Source of the DNA: Sophora flavescens | Taxonomy: Eukaryota > Streptophyta > Magnoliopsida > Fabales > Fabaceae | DNA length: 64,000 bases | NCBI GenBank assembly: GCA_030762895.1 | Contig: JAUPTC010000189.1 | Coordinates: forward strand, 1-64,000 | Direction: 5' to 3' | Part shown: in pieces, positions 36,219 to 49,123 of the stretch | Layout of the letters: each line of letters opens with the position of its first letter | Numbering within the stretch: position 1 is the first letter of the stretch | The notes under the pieces: model-generated | The model's input: the letters and a program-made list of their open reading frames with translations, nothing else | What the model was told of the DNA's origin: nothing | Database searches by the model: none | Made by a program: the position numbers and the translations under genes

Positions 36219-38000
36219 TCACCTAATACCAAGTCCATCCACAACAAGGTCGACGAGCCGTGCACCCACAGCCTCGCCACACCATTGAGTACCCCATGAT
36301 ATTGATAAATATCGAAAGCCAACATTTTTAAAATCCAATAACATCACGAGGATCCTTTCCGATGCGCCTTCAGTTGATCTTGTGTTTGCCACCACTCCCA
36401 AAGCCACTTTAGGACGGTCACCTGTCTCTTGGTCCTTCGTTTCCACTACGGAAGGCAACATGTAATGCCACGTCCTTCCACAACCAAGGTCGAGGCGCCG
36501 CGAACCCCAACCTCCCAACACCATCGAGTACCCAAAGAAATTGATAAATATCGAAAGCCAACATTTTAAAAAACCAACAACATCACGAGGATCTTTTCCG
36601 ATGCGCTTTTAGTCGATCCAGTGTTTGCCACCACTTCCAAGGCCACTTCAGGACGATCACCCGTCCCTTAGTGCTCCTGCTCCGCCCTGGAATGCATCAT
36701 CTAACACCACGTCCATCCAAAGAAAATGTTGAGGAGTCGGGCATCCACAGCCTCACCACACCATCGAGTACCCCATGAAATTGATAAATATCGAAAGCCT
36801 CCATTTTTAAAAACCAACAACAACATGAGGATCCTTTCCGATGCGCCTTCAGCAGATCTGGTATTTGCCACCCTTCCCAAGGCCACTTCAGGACGATCAC
36901 CCGTCTCTTGGTGCTTCGGCTCTGCCCCGGAAGGCATCACCTAACACCACGTCCTTCCACAACCAAGGTTGAGGAGCTGCGCACTCCAACCTCACCACGC
37001 CATCGAGTAACCCACGAAATTGATAAATATCGAAAGCCAACATTTTTAAAAACCAACAACATCATGAGGATCCTTTTCGATGCGGCTTCAACAGATCTGG
37101 TGTTTGCCACCCCTTCCAAGACCACTTCAGGATAATCACCCGTCTCTTGGTGCTTCGGCTCCGCCCCGAAAGCCATCACCTAATACCAAGTCCATCCACA
37201 ACCAAGGTCGACGAGCCGTGCACCCACAGACTCGCCACACCATTGAGTACCCCATGATATTGATAAATATCGAAAGCCAACATTTTTAAAATCCAATAAC
37301 ATCACGAGGATCCTTTCCGATGCGCCTTCAGTCGATCTGGTGTTTGCCACCACTCCCAAAGCCACTTTGGGACGGTCACCTGTCTCTTGGTGCTTCGTTT
37401 CCACCCCGGAAGGCAACACGTAATGCCACGTCCTTCCACAACCAAGGTCGAGGCGTCGCGAACCCCAACCTCTCCACACCATCGAGTACCCAAAGAAATT
37501 GATAAATATCGAAAGCCAACATTTTTAAAAACCAACAACATCACGAGGATCTTTTCCGATGCGCTTTTAGTCGATCCAGTGTTTGCCACCACTTCCAAGG
37601 CCACTTCAGGACGATCACTTGTCCCTTGGTACTCCTGCTCCGCCCTGGAATGCATCATCTAACACCATGTCCATCCAAAGAAAATGCTGAGGAGTCGGGC
37701 ATCCACAGCCTCACCACACCATCAAGTACCCCACGAAATTGATAAATATCGAAAGCCTCCATTTTTAAAAACCAACAACAACATGAGGATCCTTTCCGAT
37801 GCGCCTTCAGCAGATCTGGTATTTGCCACCCTTCCCATGGCCACTTCAGGACGATCACCCGTCTCTTGGTGCTTCAGCTCCGCCCCCGAAGGCATCACCG
37901 AACACCAACTCCATCCACAACCAAGGCCGAGGAGCCACGAACCCACAGTCTCACCACACCATCGAGCACTCCACAATATTGATAAATATCGAAAGCCAAC
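36219..38000 (+). repeat. Four-monomer tandem duplication in satellite
   Basis: Distinctive variants recur about 958 bp apart: the CACTCCCAAAGCCACTTT block (near 36390 and 37350), GGAATGCATCATCTAAC (36690 and 37648), GAGTCGGGCATCCACAG (36735 and 37693) and CAACAACAACATGAGG (36816 and 37774). Confidence 0.85.
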
Positions 38001-41000
38001 ATTTTAAAAAACCACCAACACCAAGAGGATCCTTTCCGATGCGCCTTCGGCAGATTTGGTGTTTGGCATCCATTCCAAGGCCACTTCCGGAGGATCACCC
38101 GTTTCTTGGTGCTTCGGCTCTTCCCCGGAAGGTATCACCTAACACCACTTACTTCCAAGGTTGCGGAGCCGCGCACCCCAACCTCCCAACACCATCGAGT
38201 ACCCCATGATATTGATAAATATCGAAAGCCAACATTTTTAAAAACCAATAACATCACGAGGATCCATTCCGATGCACCTTCAGTCAATCTTGTGTTTGCC
38301 ACCACTTCCAAGGCCACTTCAGACGGTCACCTGTCTCTTGGTGCTTCGGTTCCACCCCAGAAGGCATCACCTAATACCACGTCCATCCATAACCAAGGTC
38401 GAGGAGTCGCGCACCCCATCCTTCCCACACCATTGAGTATGCAACGAAATTGATAAATATCGAAAGCCAGCATTTTCAAAAACCAACAACATCACGATGA
38501 ACCTTTCTGATGCGCCTTCGGCCGATATGGTGTTTGCCCCCCTTCCAAGGCCACTTCAGGACGATCACCGGTCTCTTGGTGCTTCGGCTCCGCCCTGAAA
38601 GGCGTCACCTAACACCAAGTCCATCCACAACCAAGGTCAAGGAGCCGCGCACCCACAGCCTCGCCACACCATCGAGTACACCACAATATTGATAAATATC
38701 GAAAGCCAACATTTTCAAAAACCACCAACACCATGAGGATCCTTTCCAATGCGGCTTCGGAAGATTTGGTGTTTGCCATCCCTTCCAAGCCCACTTCAGG
38801 AGGATCACCCATCTCTTGGTGCTTCGGCTCTTCCCCGGAAGGCATCACCTAACACCACGTCCTTCCACAACAAAGGTTGAGGAGCCGCTTAGCCAAACCT
38901 CCCCACACCATCGAGTACCCCATGAAATTGATAAATATCGAAAGCCAACATTTTTAAAAACCAACAACATCACGAGGATCTTTTCCGATGCACTTTCAGT
39001 CGATCCGGTGTTTGCCACCACTTCCAAGGCCACTTCAGGACGATACCAGTCTCTTGGTGCTTCTGCTCTTCCCCGGAAGACATCACCTAACACCATGTCC
39101 ATCCAAAGAAAAGGTTGAGGAGCCGTACAACCACAACCTCACCACACCATCGAGTACCCCACGAAATTGATAAATGTCAAAAGCCAACATTTATAAAAAC
39201 CAACAACATCATGAGGATACTTTTCGATGCGTCTTCAGCAGATCTGGTGTTTGCCACCCCTTCCAAAACCAATAACATCACGAGGATCCTTTCCGATGCG
39301 CCTGCAGACGATCCGGTGTTAGCCACCACTTCCAAGGCCACTTCAGGACGGTCACCTGTCTCTTGGTGCTTCGGTTCCACCCCGGAAGGCATCACCTAAT
39401 ACCACGTCCTTCCACAACCAAGGTCGAGGAGCCGCTCACCCCAACCTCCGCACACCATCGAGTACCCAACGAAATTGATAAATACCAAAAGCCCACATTT
39501 TCAAAAACCAACAACATCGCAAGGAACCTTTTCGATGCGCCTTTGGCCGATCTGGTGTTTGCCACCCCTTCCAAGGCCAGTTCAGGACGACCACCGGTCT
39601 CTTGGTGCTTCTGCTCCGCTCCGGAAGGCATCACCTAACACCATGTCCATCCACAACCAAGGTCGAGGAGCCGTGAACCCACAGTCTCGCCACACCATCG
39701 AGTACACCACAATATTGATAAATAACGAAAGCTAACATTTTAAAAAACCAACTACATCATGAGGATGCTTTCTGATGCGCCTTCAGCAGATTTGGTGTTT
39801 GCCACCACGACCAAGGCCACTTCAGGACGATCACCCGTATCTTGGTGCTTCAGCTCTACCCCGGAAGGCATCACCTAACACCGCGTCCTTCCACAACCAA
39901 GGTCGAGGAGCCGCGCACCCCAACCTCGCCTCACCATCGAGTACCCCACGAAATTGATAAATATCGAAAGCCAACATTTTTAAAAACCAACAACATCATG
40001 AGGATTCTTTCCGATGCGCCTTCAATAGATCTGGTGTTTGCCACCCCTTCCAAGGCCACTTCAAGACGATCACCCGTCTCTTGGTGCTTCGGCTCCTCCC
40101 CGGAAGGCATCACCTAGCACCACGTCCTTCCGCAACCAAGGCCGAGGAGCCGCGCACCCCAACCTCCCAACACCATCGAGTACCCAATGAAATTGATAAA
40201 TATCGAAAGCCAACATTTTTTAAAAACCAACAACATCGCAAGGAATCTTTCCGATGCGCCTTCGGCCGATCTGGTGTTTGCCACCCCTTACAAGGCCACT
40301 TCAGGATGGTCACCGGTCTCTTGGTGCTTCGGCTCAGCCCCGGAAGGCATCACCTAACACTAAGTCCCTCCACAACCAGGGTCGAGGAGCCGCGCACCAA
40401 TAGCCTCACCACACCATCGAGTACCCCACGACATTGATAAATATCGAAAGCCACCATTTTTAAAAACCAACAACATCATGAGGATCCTTTCCGATGCGCC
40501 TTCAGCAGATCTGGTGTTTGCCACCCCTTCCAAGGCCACTTCAGGACGATCACTCGTCTCTTGGTGCTTCGGCTCTTCACCGGAAGGCATCACCTAACAC
40601 CACGTCCTTCCACAACCAAGGTCGAGGAGACGCGCACCCCAACCTCGCCACACTATCAATAACCCCACGAAATTGATAAATATCGAAAGCCAACATTTCA
40701 AAAAACCAACAACATCATGAGGATCCTTTCCGATGCGCCTTCAGCAGATCTGGTGTTTGCCACCCCTTCCAAGGCCACTTCAGGACGATCACTCGTCTCT
40801 TGGTGCTTCGGCTCCATCCCAAAAGGCATCACCTAACACCAAGTCCATCCACAACCAAGGTTGACGAGCCTTGCACCCACAGCCTTGCCACACCATTGAG
40901 TGCCCCACGATATTGATAAATATCGAAAGCCAACATTTTAAAAAATCAATAACATCAAGTGGATCTTTTCTGATGCGCCTTCAGTCAATATGGTGTTTGC

Positions 41001-44000
41001 CACCACTTCCAAGGCAACTTCAGGACGGTCACCTGTCTCCTGGTGCTTTGGTTGCACCCCGGAAGGCATCACCTAACACCACGTCCATCCAAAACATAGG
41101 TCGAGGAGACGCGCACGCATTGCCTCGCTACACCATCGTGTACCCACGATATTAATAAATATCGAAAGCCAACATTTTAAAAAATCAATAACATCAAGAG
41201 GATCCTTTCCGATGCTCCTTCAGTCGATCCGGTGTTTCCCACCGCTTCCAATGCGACTTCAGGATGGTCACCAGTCTCTTGGTGGTTCGGTTCCACCCCG
41301 GAAGGCATCACCTAATACCACGTCCTTCCACAACCAAGGTCGAGGAGCCATACACCCCAACCTCCCCACACCATCGAGTACCCAACGAAATTGATAAATA
41401 TTGAAAGCCAACATTTTTAAAAAAACAACAACATCGCAAGGAACCTTTCCGATGCGCCTTCGGCAGATCTGGTGTTTGCCACCCCTTCCAAGGCCACTTC
41501 AAGACCATCACCGGTCTCTTGGTGCTTCGGCTCCGCCCCGGAAGGCATCACCTAACACCAAGTCCATCCACAACCAAGGTCGAGGAGCCGCACACCCACA
41601 CCCTCGCCACACCATCGAGTACACCACAATATTGATAAATATCGAAAGCCAACATTTTAAAAAACCACCAACACCATGAGGATCCATTCCAATGCGCCTT
41701 CGACAGATTTGGTGTTTGCCATCCCTTCCAAGGCCACTTCAGGAGGATCACCCGTCTCTTGGTGCTTCTGCTCCTTCCCGGAATGCACACCTAACATCAC
41801 GTCCATCCAAAGAAAATGTTAAGGAGCCGCGCACCCACAGCCTCACCACACCATCGAGTACACCACCAAATTGATAAATATCGAAAGCCAACATTTTTAA
41901 AAACCAACAACATCATGAGGATCCTTTCTGATGTGCCTTTAGCAGATCTAGTGTTTGCCACCCCTTCCAAGGTCACTTCAGGACGATCACCCGTCTCTTA
42001 GTGCATCGGCTCCACCCCGGAAGGCATCACCTAACACCAAGTCCATCCACAACCATGGTTGAGGAGCCGTGTACCCACAACATCGCAACACCATCGAGTA
42101 CCCCACAATGTTGATAAATACCGAGAGCCATCATTTTTAAAAAGCAACAACATCACGAGGTCTTTTACGATGCGCCTTCAGTCGATCCAGTGTTTGCCAC
42201 CACTTCCAAGGCCACTTCAGGACGATCAACCGTCTCTTGGTGATTCGACTCGGCCCCGGAAGGTATCACCTAATACCACGTCCATCCATAGAAAAGGCTG
42301 AGGAGCCGCGCACTCATAACCTCACCAAACCATCAAGTACCCCATGATATTGATAAATATCGAAAGCCAACAATTTTAAAAACCAATAACATCACGAGGA
42401 TCCTTTCCGATGCTCCTTCAGTCGATCCGGTGTTTGCCACCACTTCCAAAGCCACTTCAGAACGGTCACCTGTCTCTTGGTGCTTCGGTTCCACCCCAGA
42501 AGGCATCACCTAACACCACGTCCTTCCTCAACCAAGGTCGAGGAGCCGCGCACCCCAACCTCCCCACACCATTGAGTAGCCAATGAAATTGATAAATATC
42601 GAAAGCCAACATTTTTAAAAACCAACAACATCACAAGGAAGCTTTCCGATGCATCTTCGGCCGATCTGGTGTTTGGCACCCCTTCCAAGTCCACTTCAGG
42701 AAGATCACCGGTCTCTTGGTGCTTCGGCTCCGCCCCGGAAGGCATCACCTAACACCATGTCCATCCACAACCAAGGTCGAGGAGCCGCGCACCCACAGCC
42801 TCGCCACACCATCGACCACACCACAATAATGATAAATATCGAAAGCCAACATTTTAAAAACCACCAACATCATGAAGATACTTTCCGATGCGCCTTCGGC
42901 AGATTTGGTGTTTGCCATGCCTTCCAAGGCCACTTCAGGAGGATCACCCATCTCTTGGTGCTTCGGCTCTGCCACGGAAGGCATCACCTAACACCATGTC
43001 CTTCCACAACTAAGGTCGAGGAGCCGTGCACCCCATCCTCACCACACCATCGAGTACCCCACAAAATTGATAAATATCGAAAGCCAACATTTTTAAAAAC
43101 CAAAAACATCACGAGGATCATTTCCGATGCGCTTTCAGTGGATCCGTTGTTTGCCACCACTTCCAAGGCCACTTCAGGATGATCACCCGTCTCTTGGTGC
43201 TTTTGCTCCGCCCCGGAAGGTATCACCTAACACCACGTCCATCCAAAGAAAAGGTTGAGGAGCCGCACAACCAGAGCCTCACCACACCATCGAGTACCCC
43301 CACGAAATTGATAAATATTGAAAACCAACATTTTTAAAAAACCAACAACATCATGGGGATCCTTTTCGATGGGCCTTATGCAGATCTGGTGTTTGCCACC
43401 CCTTCCAAGGACACTTCAGGACGATCACCCGCCTCTTGGTGCTTCGGCTCCGCCCCGGAAGGCATCACCTAACACCAAGTCCATCCACAACCAAGGTCGA
43501 CGAGCCGCGCACCGACAGCCTCGCCACACCATCGAGTACCCCACAACGTTGATAAATATCGAAAGCCAACATTTTTAAAAACCAACAACATCACGAGGAT
43601 CTTTTCCGATGAGCCTTCAGTCGATCCGGTGTTTGGCACCGTTACCAAGGCCACTTCAGGACGACCACCCGTCTGTTGGTGCTCCGGCTCCGTCACGGAA
43701 GGCCTCACCTAACACCACGTCCATCCACAGAAAAGGTTGAGTTGCCGCGCACCCACAGCCTCACCACACCATCGTGTACCACACGAAATTGTTAAATATC
43801 GAAAGCCAAGATTTTTAAAAACCAACAACATCATGAGGATCCTTTTCGATGCGCCTTCAGCATATCTGGTGTATGCCACCCCTTCCAAGGAAACTGCAGG
43901 ACGATCACCCATCTCTTGGTGCTTCGGCTCTGCCCCGGAAGGCATCACCTAACACCAAGTCCATCCACAACCAAGGTCGACGAGCCGCGCACCGACAGCC

Positions 44001-44384
44001 TCGCCACACCATCGAGTACCCCACAATGTTGATAAATATTGAAAGCCAACATTTTTAAAAACCAATAACATCACTAGGATCCTTTTTGATGGGCCTTCGG
44101 TCGATCCGGTGTTTGCCGCCACTTCCAAGGCCACCTCAGGACGATCACATGTCTCTTGGTGATTCGGTTGCACCCCGGAAGGCATCACCTAACACCACGC
44201 CTTTCCTCTACCAAGGTCGAGGAGCCGCGCACCCCAAGATACCCACACCATTGAGTAGCCAATGAAATTGATAAATATCGAAAGCCAACATTTTTAAAAA
44301 CCAACAACATCACAAGGAAGCTTTCCGATGCGTCTTCGGCCGATCTGGTGTTTGGCACCCCTTCCAAGTCCACTTCAGGAAGAT

Positions 44385-44884
44385 NNNNNNNNNNNNNNNN
44401 NNNNNNNNNNNNNNNNNNNNNNNNNNNNNNNNNNNNNNNNNNNNNNNNNNNNNNNNNNNNNNNNNNNNNNNNNNNNNNNNNNNNNNNNNNNNNNNNNNNN
44501 NNNNNNNNNNNNNNNNNNNNNNNNNNNNNNNNNNNNNNNNNNNNNNNNNNNNNNNNNNNNNNNNNNNNNNNNNNNNNNNNNNNNNNNNNNNNNNNNNNNN
44601 NNNNNNNNNNNNNNNNNNNNNNNNNNNNNNNNNNNNNNNNNNNNNNNNNNNNNNNNNNNNNNNNNNNNNNNNNNNNNNNNNNNNNNNNNNNNNNNNNNNN
44701 NNNNNNNNNNNNNNNNNNNNNNNNNNNNNNNNNNNNNNNNNNNNNNNNNNNNNNNNNNNNNNNNNNNNNNNNNNNNNNNNNNNNNNNNNNNNNNNNNNNN
44801 NNNNNNNNNNNNNNNNNNNNNNNNNNNNNNNNNNNNNNNNNNNNNNNNNNNNNNNNNNNNNNNNNNNNNNNNNNNNNNNNNNNN
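44385..44884. other. Assembly gap (500 N)
   Basis: Exactly 500 unknown bases, a conventional placeholder length. Forward satellite lies on the left and the protease of a minus-strand gypsy element on the right, so the missing pol, 3' LTR and possibly more satellite are hidden here. Real length unknown. Confidence 0.99.
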
Positions 44885-45336
44885 TGCACATCAATCTTGG
44901 TCCGAGCTGTCTTAAGGAAAGGTCTTCCTAGAATGAGCGGGGCCTTGCTGGTTAGGGGCTCGCCCTCTATCTCCAAGATGTAGAAGTCTGCAGGAAAGAT
45001 CGGCTCATCCACTCGTACTAACACATCCTCAATCAGTCCATCTGGATATGAATTGCTCCTGTTTGCCAATTGAATCACCACACCTGTAGAATGCAAAGGT
45101 CCAAGTCCAAGAGAATTAAAAACAGACATAGGCATTACATTAATTGAAGCACTTAAGTCTAGCATGGCATTCTCAAATCTAGAATTTCCTATTATGCATG
45201 GAATTGTAAAAGTCCCTGGATCTTTGCATTTTTGAGGTATAGGTTGAATGAGAGCCGAAATGTTGCGACTCATGCTAATTCGTTCATTTCCTTTTAGCCT
45301 CCTCTTGTGGGTGCAGAGTTCCTTCAGAAACTTGGC
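44885..45336 (-). pseudogene. Gypsy protease fragment
   Basis: Continues the gag frame after a stop at 45337-45339. It shows AKFLKELCTHKRRL, then KDPGTFTIPCIIG, the active site MLDLSASINVMP, and the fold signature APLILGRPFLKTARTKIDV just before the gap. Athila proteases normally read DLGAS; here Gly is Ser next to the catalytic Asp, which may weaken the enzyme. RT and later domains would lie in the gap. Confidence 0.88.
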
Positions 45337-46128
45337 TTATTTAGGAATTTGTTTGATTGCATCAAACAATTGAATGTTGACTTCCACCTTCCTAGAGGTC
45401 TCTAAAAGTTCCTTATCTTTCTCAACTTCATCTGCCTTCTTGGATACGACTGCTCGATGTGGGAATGGGAGTGGAATTGCACAATCTGACTTCTGTTGCA
45501 TTGTGACACGATCTGCAGATTTGGGATTTTTTACTGCAAAGTTGGATTGATGATTTTCTGCAGAATCTTGTGCTACTTCTTTGAAGTCTGCAGAATTCGA
45601 ATTTGCTACTCCTTCATCTAAATTTTCTGCAGAATTCTGCTTCCTTGACTTGCATGGTGGCTGGGGGTCAGTTGCCCCAATCTTTCCAGTTCTCAGCATA
45701 ATGGCACTTACATTACCTTTTGGATTAGGAATGGTCTGCGCAGGAAGTTGGCCACTGCCTTGGCTTTGTAGCTGATTCATGGAGGAAGCTAGTTTCCCAA
45801 TTTGAGTATCCAAATTCTGAATTATAGCTTCTGTTCTCTGATGGAATTGGAGATTGTTGGTGGCCATTTGCTTCACTAGATCTTCAAATGAAAGGTTAGA
45901 TTTTGGTGTTGCAGTAGCTTGATTATGCATTGGCTGCTGTTGGAATGGGCTGCTTGGTCCATCTTGAGTTTGAAACTGGTTCTGCCTTATTGGTTGCTGC
46001 TGGAATGGTTGCCTATACTGCTGTTGTTGAGGTTGCTGTTGTACATTACCAAATCTCAAGTTGGGGTGGTCTCTCCAGCAAGGATTATAGGTGTTGGCAA
46101 AGGGATCATACCTTTGCTGCTGCTGAAA
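45337..46128 (-). pseudogene. gag: Gypsy Gag C-terminal linker, Gln-rich
   Basis: In frame with the Gag segment on its right after the stop at 46129-46131. It shows FQQQQRYDPFANTYNPCWRD, typical of the Athila linker after the zinc knuckle, then a Gln-rich tract (QQQPQQQQYRQPFQQQP), a coiled segment (NLDTQIGKLASSMNQLQSQ) and SRKVEVNIQLFDAIKQIPK, the usual approach to protease. It ends at TAA 45337-45339, where Athila proteins continue with Tyr-Ala-Lys-Phe, so the stop likely replaced a Tyr codon. Confidence 0.88.
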
Positions 46129-47034
46129 CTAAGGCTTACCAGGAAACACACCTGTTGCAGCTACAAACTGGTCTTGGAGTGCAACATTGTCTTCTTTCAA
46201 AGTGGGACATGAATCTGTGAAATGAGATGGATTGGAGCATATGTTGCAGACTCTTGCATTGGTCTGCATAGATGTAGGTTGTTGTCCCATAGCCATTTGC
46301 CTCACCAAGGAAGTCAGCTCATCAAGTATATGCTCCATTCTTTGTTGATCAGCAGTTGAAACTTGGACCTCATTGACTCCTCTGGTGGAACTCATCATTC
46401 TGGTGCCAAACTGTTGAGAGTTGGCAGCCATGTTGGCAATTAAATCTCTTGCAGCAGATGGGGTTTTATCAACTAAAGCACCACCACTAGCAGCATCAAC
46501 CATGCTCCTCTCCATAGACATCAACCCCTCATAAAAATATTGGATCGGCAGCTGGTCACTAATCTGGTGATGAGGGAAGCTTGCACACAATTTCTTGAAC
46601 CTCTCCCAATACTCATGCAAAGTTTCATCACCATTCTGCCTAATCCCACAAATGTCTTTTCGGATTGCAGCAGCTCTAGATGCAGGGAAGAACTTCTCCA
46701 TAAACAACCTTTTCATGTCATTCCAGCATGCTATGGAGGCTGGTTGAAGGTGGTAAAGCCAATCCTTGGCTGCACCATCCAATGAGAAAGGAAATGCCCT
46801 AAGCTTGATGTGATCTTCAGGAACAGCATGTGGTCTCATGGTGGAACAAACCACATGAAACTCTTTTAAATGCTTATGTGGGTCTTCACCTGCTAAACCA
46901 TGAAACTTAGGCAAAAGGTGTATTATTCCAGATTTTAATTCAAAATCAACCTCAAAAGTAGGATATTGGATACATAATGGTTGGTAGTTCACATCAGGTG
47001 CAGCAAGTTCTTTCAGAGTTCTATTGTTAGCCAT
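46129..47034 (-). pseudogene. gag: Athila-type Gag, capsid and zinc knuckle
   Basis: A 301-residue frame from ATG 47034 (MANNRTLKELAAPDVNYQP). The gag domain spans about residues 40-215, with FHGLAGEDPHKHLKEFHVVC, LRAFPFSLDGAAKDWLYHL, MKRLFMEKFFPASRAAAIRK, HEYWERFKKLCASFPHHQIS and AASGGALVDKTPSAARDLI. Residues 263-276 are a CX2CX4HX4C zinc knuckle (C-N-I-C ... H ... C). TAG at 46129-46131 follows FPGKP; the next codons encode the usual FQQQQRYDP linker, so this is probably a Gln-to-stop change and not the natural end. The start fits its position about 620 bp after the primer site. Confidence 0.93.
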
Positions 47035-47656
47035 GTTAGCACAATTATTAGTTAAATCAGAATCAAAAACAACAGAATCAGAAACAACAGAATTATCAAA
47101 TTGATCAAGTAATCTCCTGAGTCCTATTCAAATGATGCAAGGTCCTTTCAATCTCAGGGTCGTATGCAACTAAATCACCAGGTTGGGACCTAGTCATACA
47201 CACATATAGACTAGGAGAGCAAGAACCATCTCAAAACACTACAAGTACAGATGCTAAAAAGACACAAATTGGAAAATCGTACCAAATAAATTTAAAAAAA
47301 AATATAAGATCACCACAGAAAAACACAAAAAAGTCAGCAAAGCAAATACAAATTTTTTTTGAATTTTTTAAAAAAATGGTAAAATACTTTAAAAAAATAT
47401 ATAGAAAAGTGGCCTAAACGATGGAATTTTGGCTCCGAAGGCCCTATGTCCCGAAGTACTCCGTACTATCGGGAGTTCTATTTCCTGATTTTTTTCGGAT
47501 ATTCTGAGAAAATATGAGAGCAATCGGATCACAAAAATTCTTATAGCAAAATATTACCAAAATGCCACTGGTTTCACTACAAACAGCAATTCAGTGGATA
47601 AACAGGTTAGAAATTAATATAAACACTATCTAATATGATTGAATACTCAAAATGGT
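47035..47656 (-). other. Leader of second gypsy element
   Basis: Non-coding DNA between primer site and gag, AT-rich, with A and T runs around 47290-47400. No gene is seen. Confidence 0.75.
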
Positions 47657-47673
47657 CCCCGGCAACGGCGCCA
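47657..47673 (-). promoter_or_regulatory. Primer binding site, tRNA-Asp type
   Basis: On the minus strand TGGCGCCGTTGCCGGGG, the complement of the plant tRNA-Asp 3' end, five bases inside the LTR. This is the Athila-type primer site and is intact here. Confidence 0.95.
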
Positions 47674-47678
47674 AAATT

Positions 47679-49123
47679 TGGTGAGACGCCGAACTCACTC
47701 AAATTACAGAACAAATCCCTACTAGCATGTAGTATAAGGAATGACTCAGATCGTCTCTCAAAAGACCATGAGTGCTATTCAATCATATCAAGACTCAACA
47801 CAAAAATTGGGGTTGGGGGGGGGGGGGGGGGTTGTGATTTTAGTTTGCAAAAGATAAATTTAGAATAAGAGAAATCAAGTGAGAAATCAACCAATCCAAG
47901 ACACTTAACCAGAATTCCAATTTTGGCTATCATAGACCACAATACTCAAACTGAATCCAAGTAATGGTTAATTCAATTTCAACCGAGATCTGTGCATTGG
48001 AATTGATGTTCACTACTAGATAATCATCTAGGATTTAACTGATAAACGATTTTACAAATCTATAAAATCAGAGCAAGTTTAAATACAAGAACCAATTAAC
48101 CTTAAACCACAAATCTGTAGTTTAATTTACTTAAACTCAGAGAATGAGATATTGAATTATCAATCAATATCACATTCCTAATTCATAATTTCGAATACAC
48201 AAACAGTAATCACCATTCATGCATCACGAATTCTGATTAGTGAGGAGAAGAGAAGATAAAAACTACTTGAATTCAAAATGAAAGTTGAAGTACAAAAGTC
48301 TCAAGCCAAACAAAATTCCTTCAAGCACCTTGGATTGGTTTCAGAATTAGCCTTCCATGGCTACAGTCCAAGGAGGCTTGAGGAAGAGAAAAAAAATACG
48401 AAAACAATGACAAACAACTTAATTAAGCAGCAGAAAACTAAAGGAACCACCAGTCTCCTATTCTGGCTCCTATTTATACAAATTCTCTCAATACCTACTC
48501 TCAATATCTGAATGCTCCTTCAATTAACTTCAACCTCTGCCTCTTATCTTTCCAAAGCCACTTAATTTGCTTAATTACGAATTAAGATGAGAGAGTTATG
48601 TCCACATTCAACTCATAGGGCAGCTGAAACGACCTCTTACTTCACATGGATTGCAACCCCTCAAAACGACTCTGTTTGGAACAATGGTCTTCATGAGAGT
48701 TAAACTCTGTGTTTGATCTTTCATTTGCCACCGGTTTCAGTTCCAAACGACATCTACAGCCCAAGTTATGGCCCAATCTTCATGACCAGTTCAGGTTCCA
48801 GCGACAGCAATTATGTTCTGACTTCAAGGCCCAATGTGACCCACTATACATCCGATTCAGCATCTTAGTTCTTCATGAAAGTTGTTGGGATTCCTTTTAG
48901 CTTTCCTAAAATATAAAGTTCATAATTTTTAGATGCCCGTAACTCAAGATATGGCTAAAATACAAAGTCAACGTCTATAATCATGAATTAGTGAAAATTT
49001 GCAATAAAGCCCAATGAGGCCTAAACTCATAAATCATTGCTAGACTAAATCAATTATGCACATTTTGCTTGTAAAAAGTACTAAAAATGAGGGATCTTCA
49101 ATGCATGCAAATAATGTTTATCA
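47679..49123 (-). repeat. 5' LTR of second gypsy element
   Basis: About 1445 bp, read on the minus strand from TGATAAACATT to CTCACCA. Boundaries come from the primer site on one side and resumed satellite on the other; no second LTR is available to confirm them. A run of 16 G on the plus strand lies at 47816-47831. Confidence 0.85.
47816..47831. repeat. Poly-G run (16 nt)
   Basis: Sixteen G in a row, preceded by GGGGTT, inside an LTR. Length is likely uncertain in the assembly. Confidence 0.95.

Larger units (their letters stand above)
33843..44384 (+). repeat. 240-bp satellite array, block 4 (forward)
   Basis: About 44 monomers. Local multi-monomer duplications are visible. Sequence at 36.2-36.95 kb recurs at 37.2-37.9 kb (about 958 bp, four monomers); 43.45-43.57 kb recurs 480 bp later (two monomers); 42.5-42.7 kb recurs at 44.2-44.38 kb (about 1680 bp, seven monomers). 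One monomer is shortened near 39265, where CACCCCTTCCAA jumps to AACCAATAACATC. The right end is the assembly gap. Confidence 0.97.
44885..49123 (-). mobile_element. Athila-like Ty3/gypsy element, 5' half
   Basis: In element order: LTR 49123-47679, tRNA-Asp primer site 47673-47657, leader, gag from 47034, then protease running into the assembly gap at 44885. Pol and the 3' LTR are not seen. Gag and protease share one frame, broken by two stops. It is a different family from the gag-protease element at 22 kb: Gag and LTRs differ and no palindromic motif is present. Satellite resumes at 49124 right after the LTR's terminal CA; the left-hand duplication cannot be checked because of the gap. Confidence 0.92.

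Noticed and set aside
44328..44983. Plus-strand frames across the gap
   Set aside because: Same artefact of unknown bases.
44185..45273. Long minus-strand frame spanning the N gap, joining protease to satellite
   Set aside because: The frame is open only because N codons are not stops; the two sides are unrelated sequences.
47657..47673. tRNA-Asp 3'-end sequence as a possible tRNA gene
   Set aside because: Only the acceptor end is present, next to an LTR. It is a primer binding site; no cloverleaf can be formed from the flanks.
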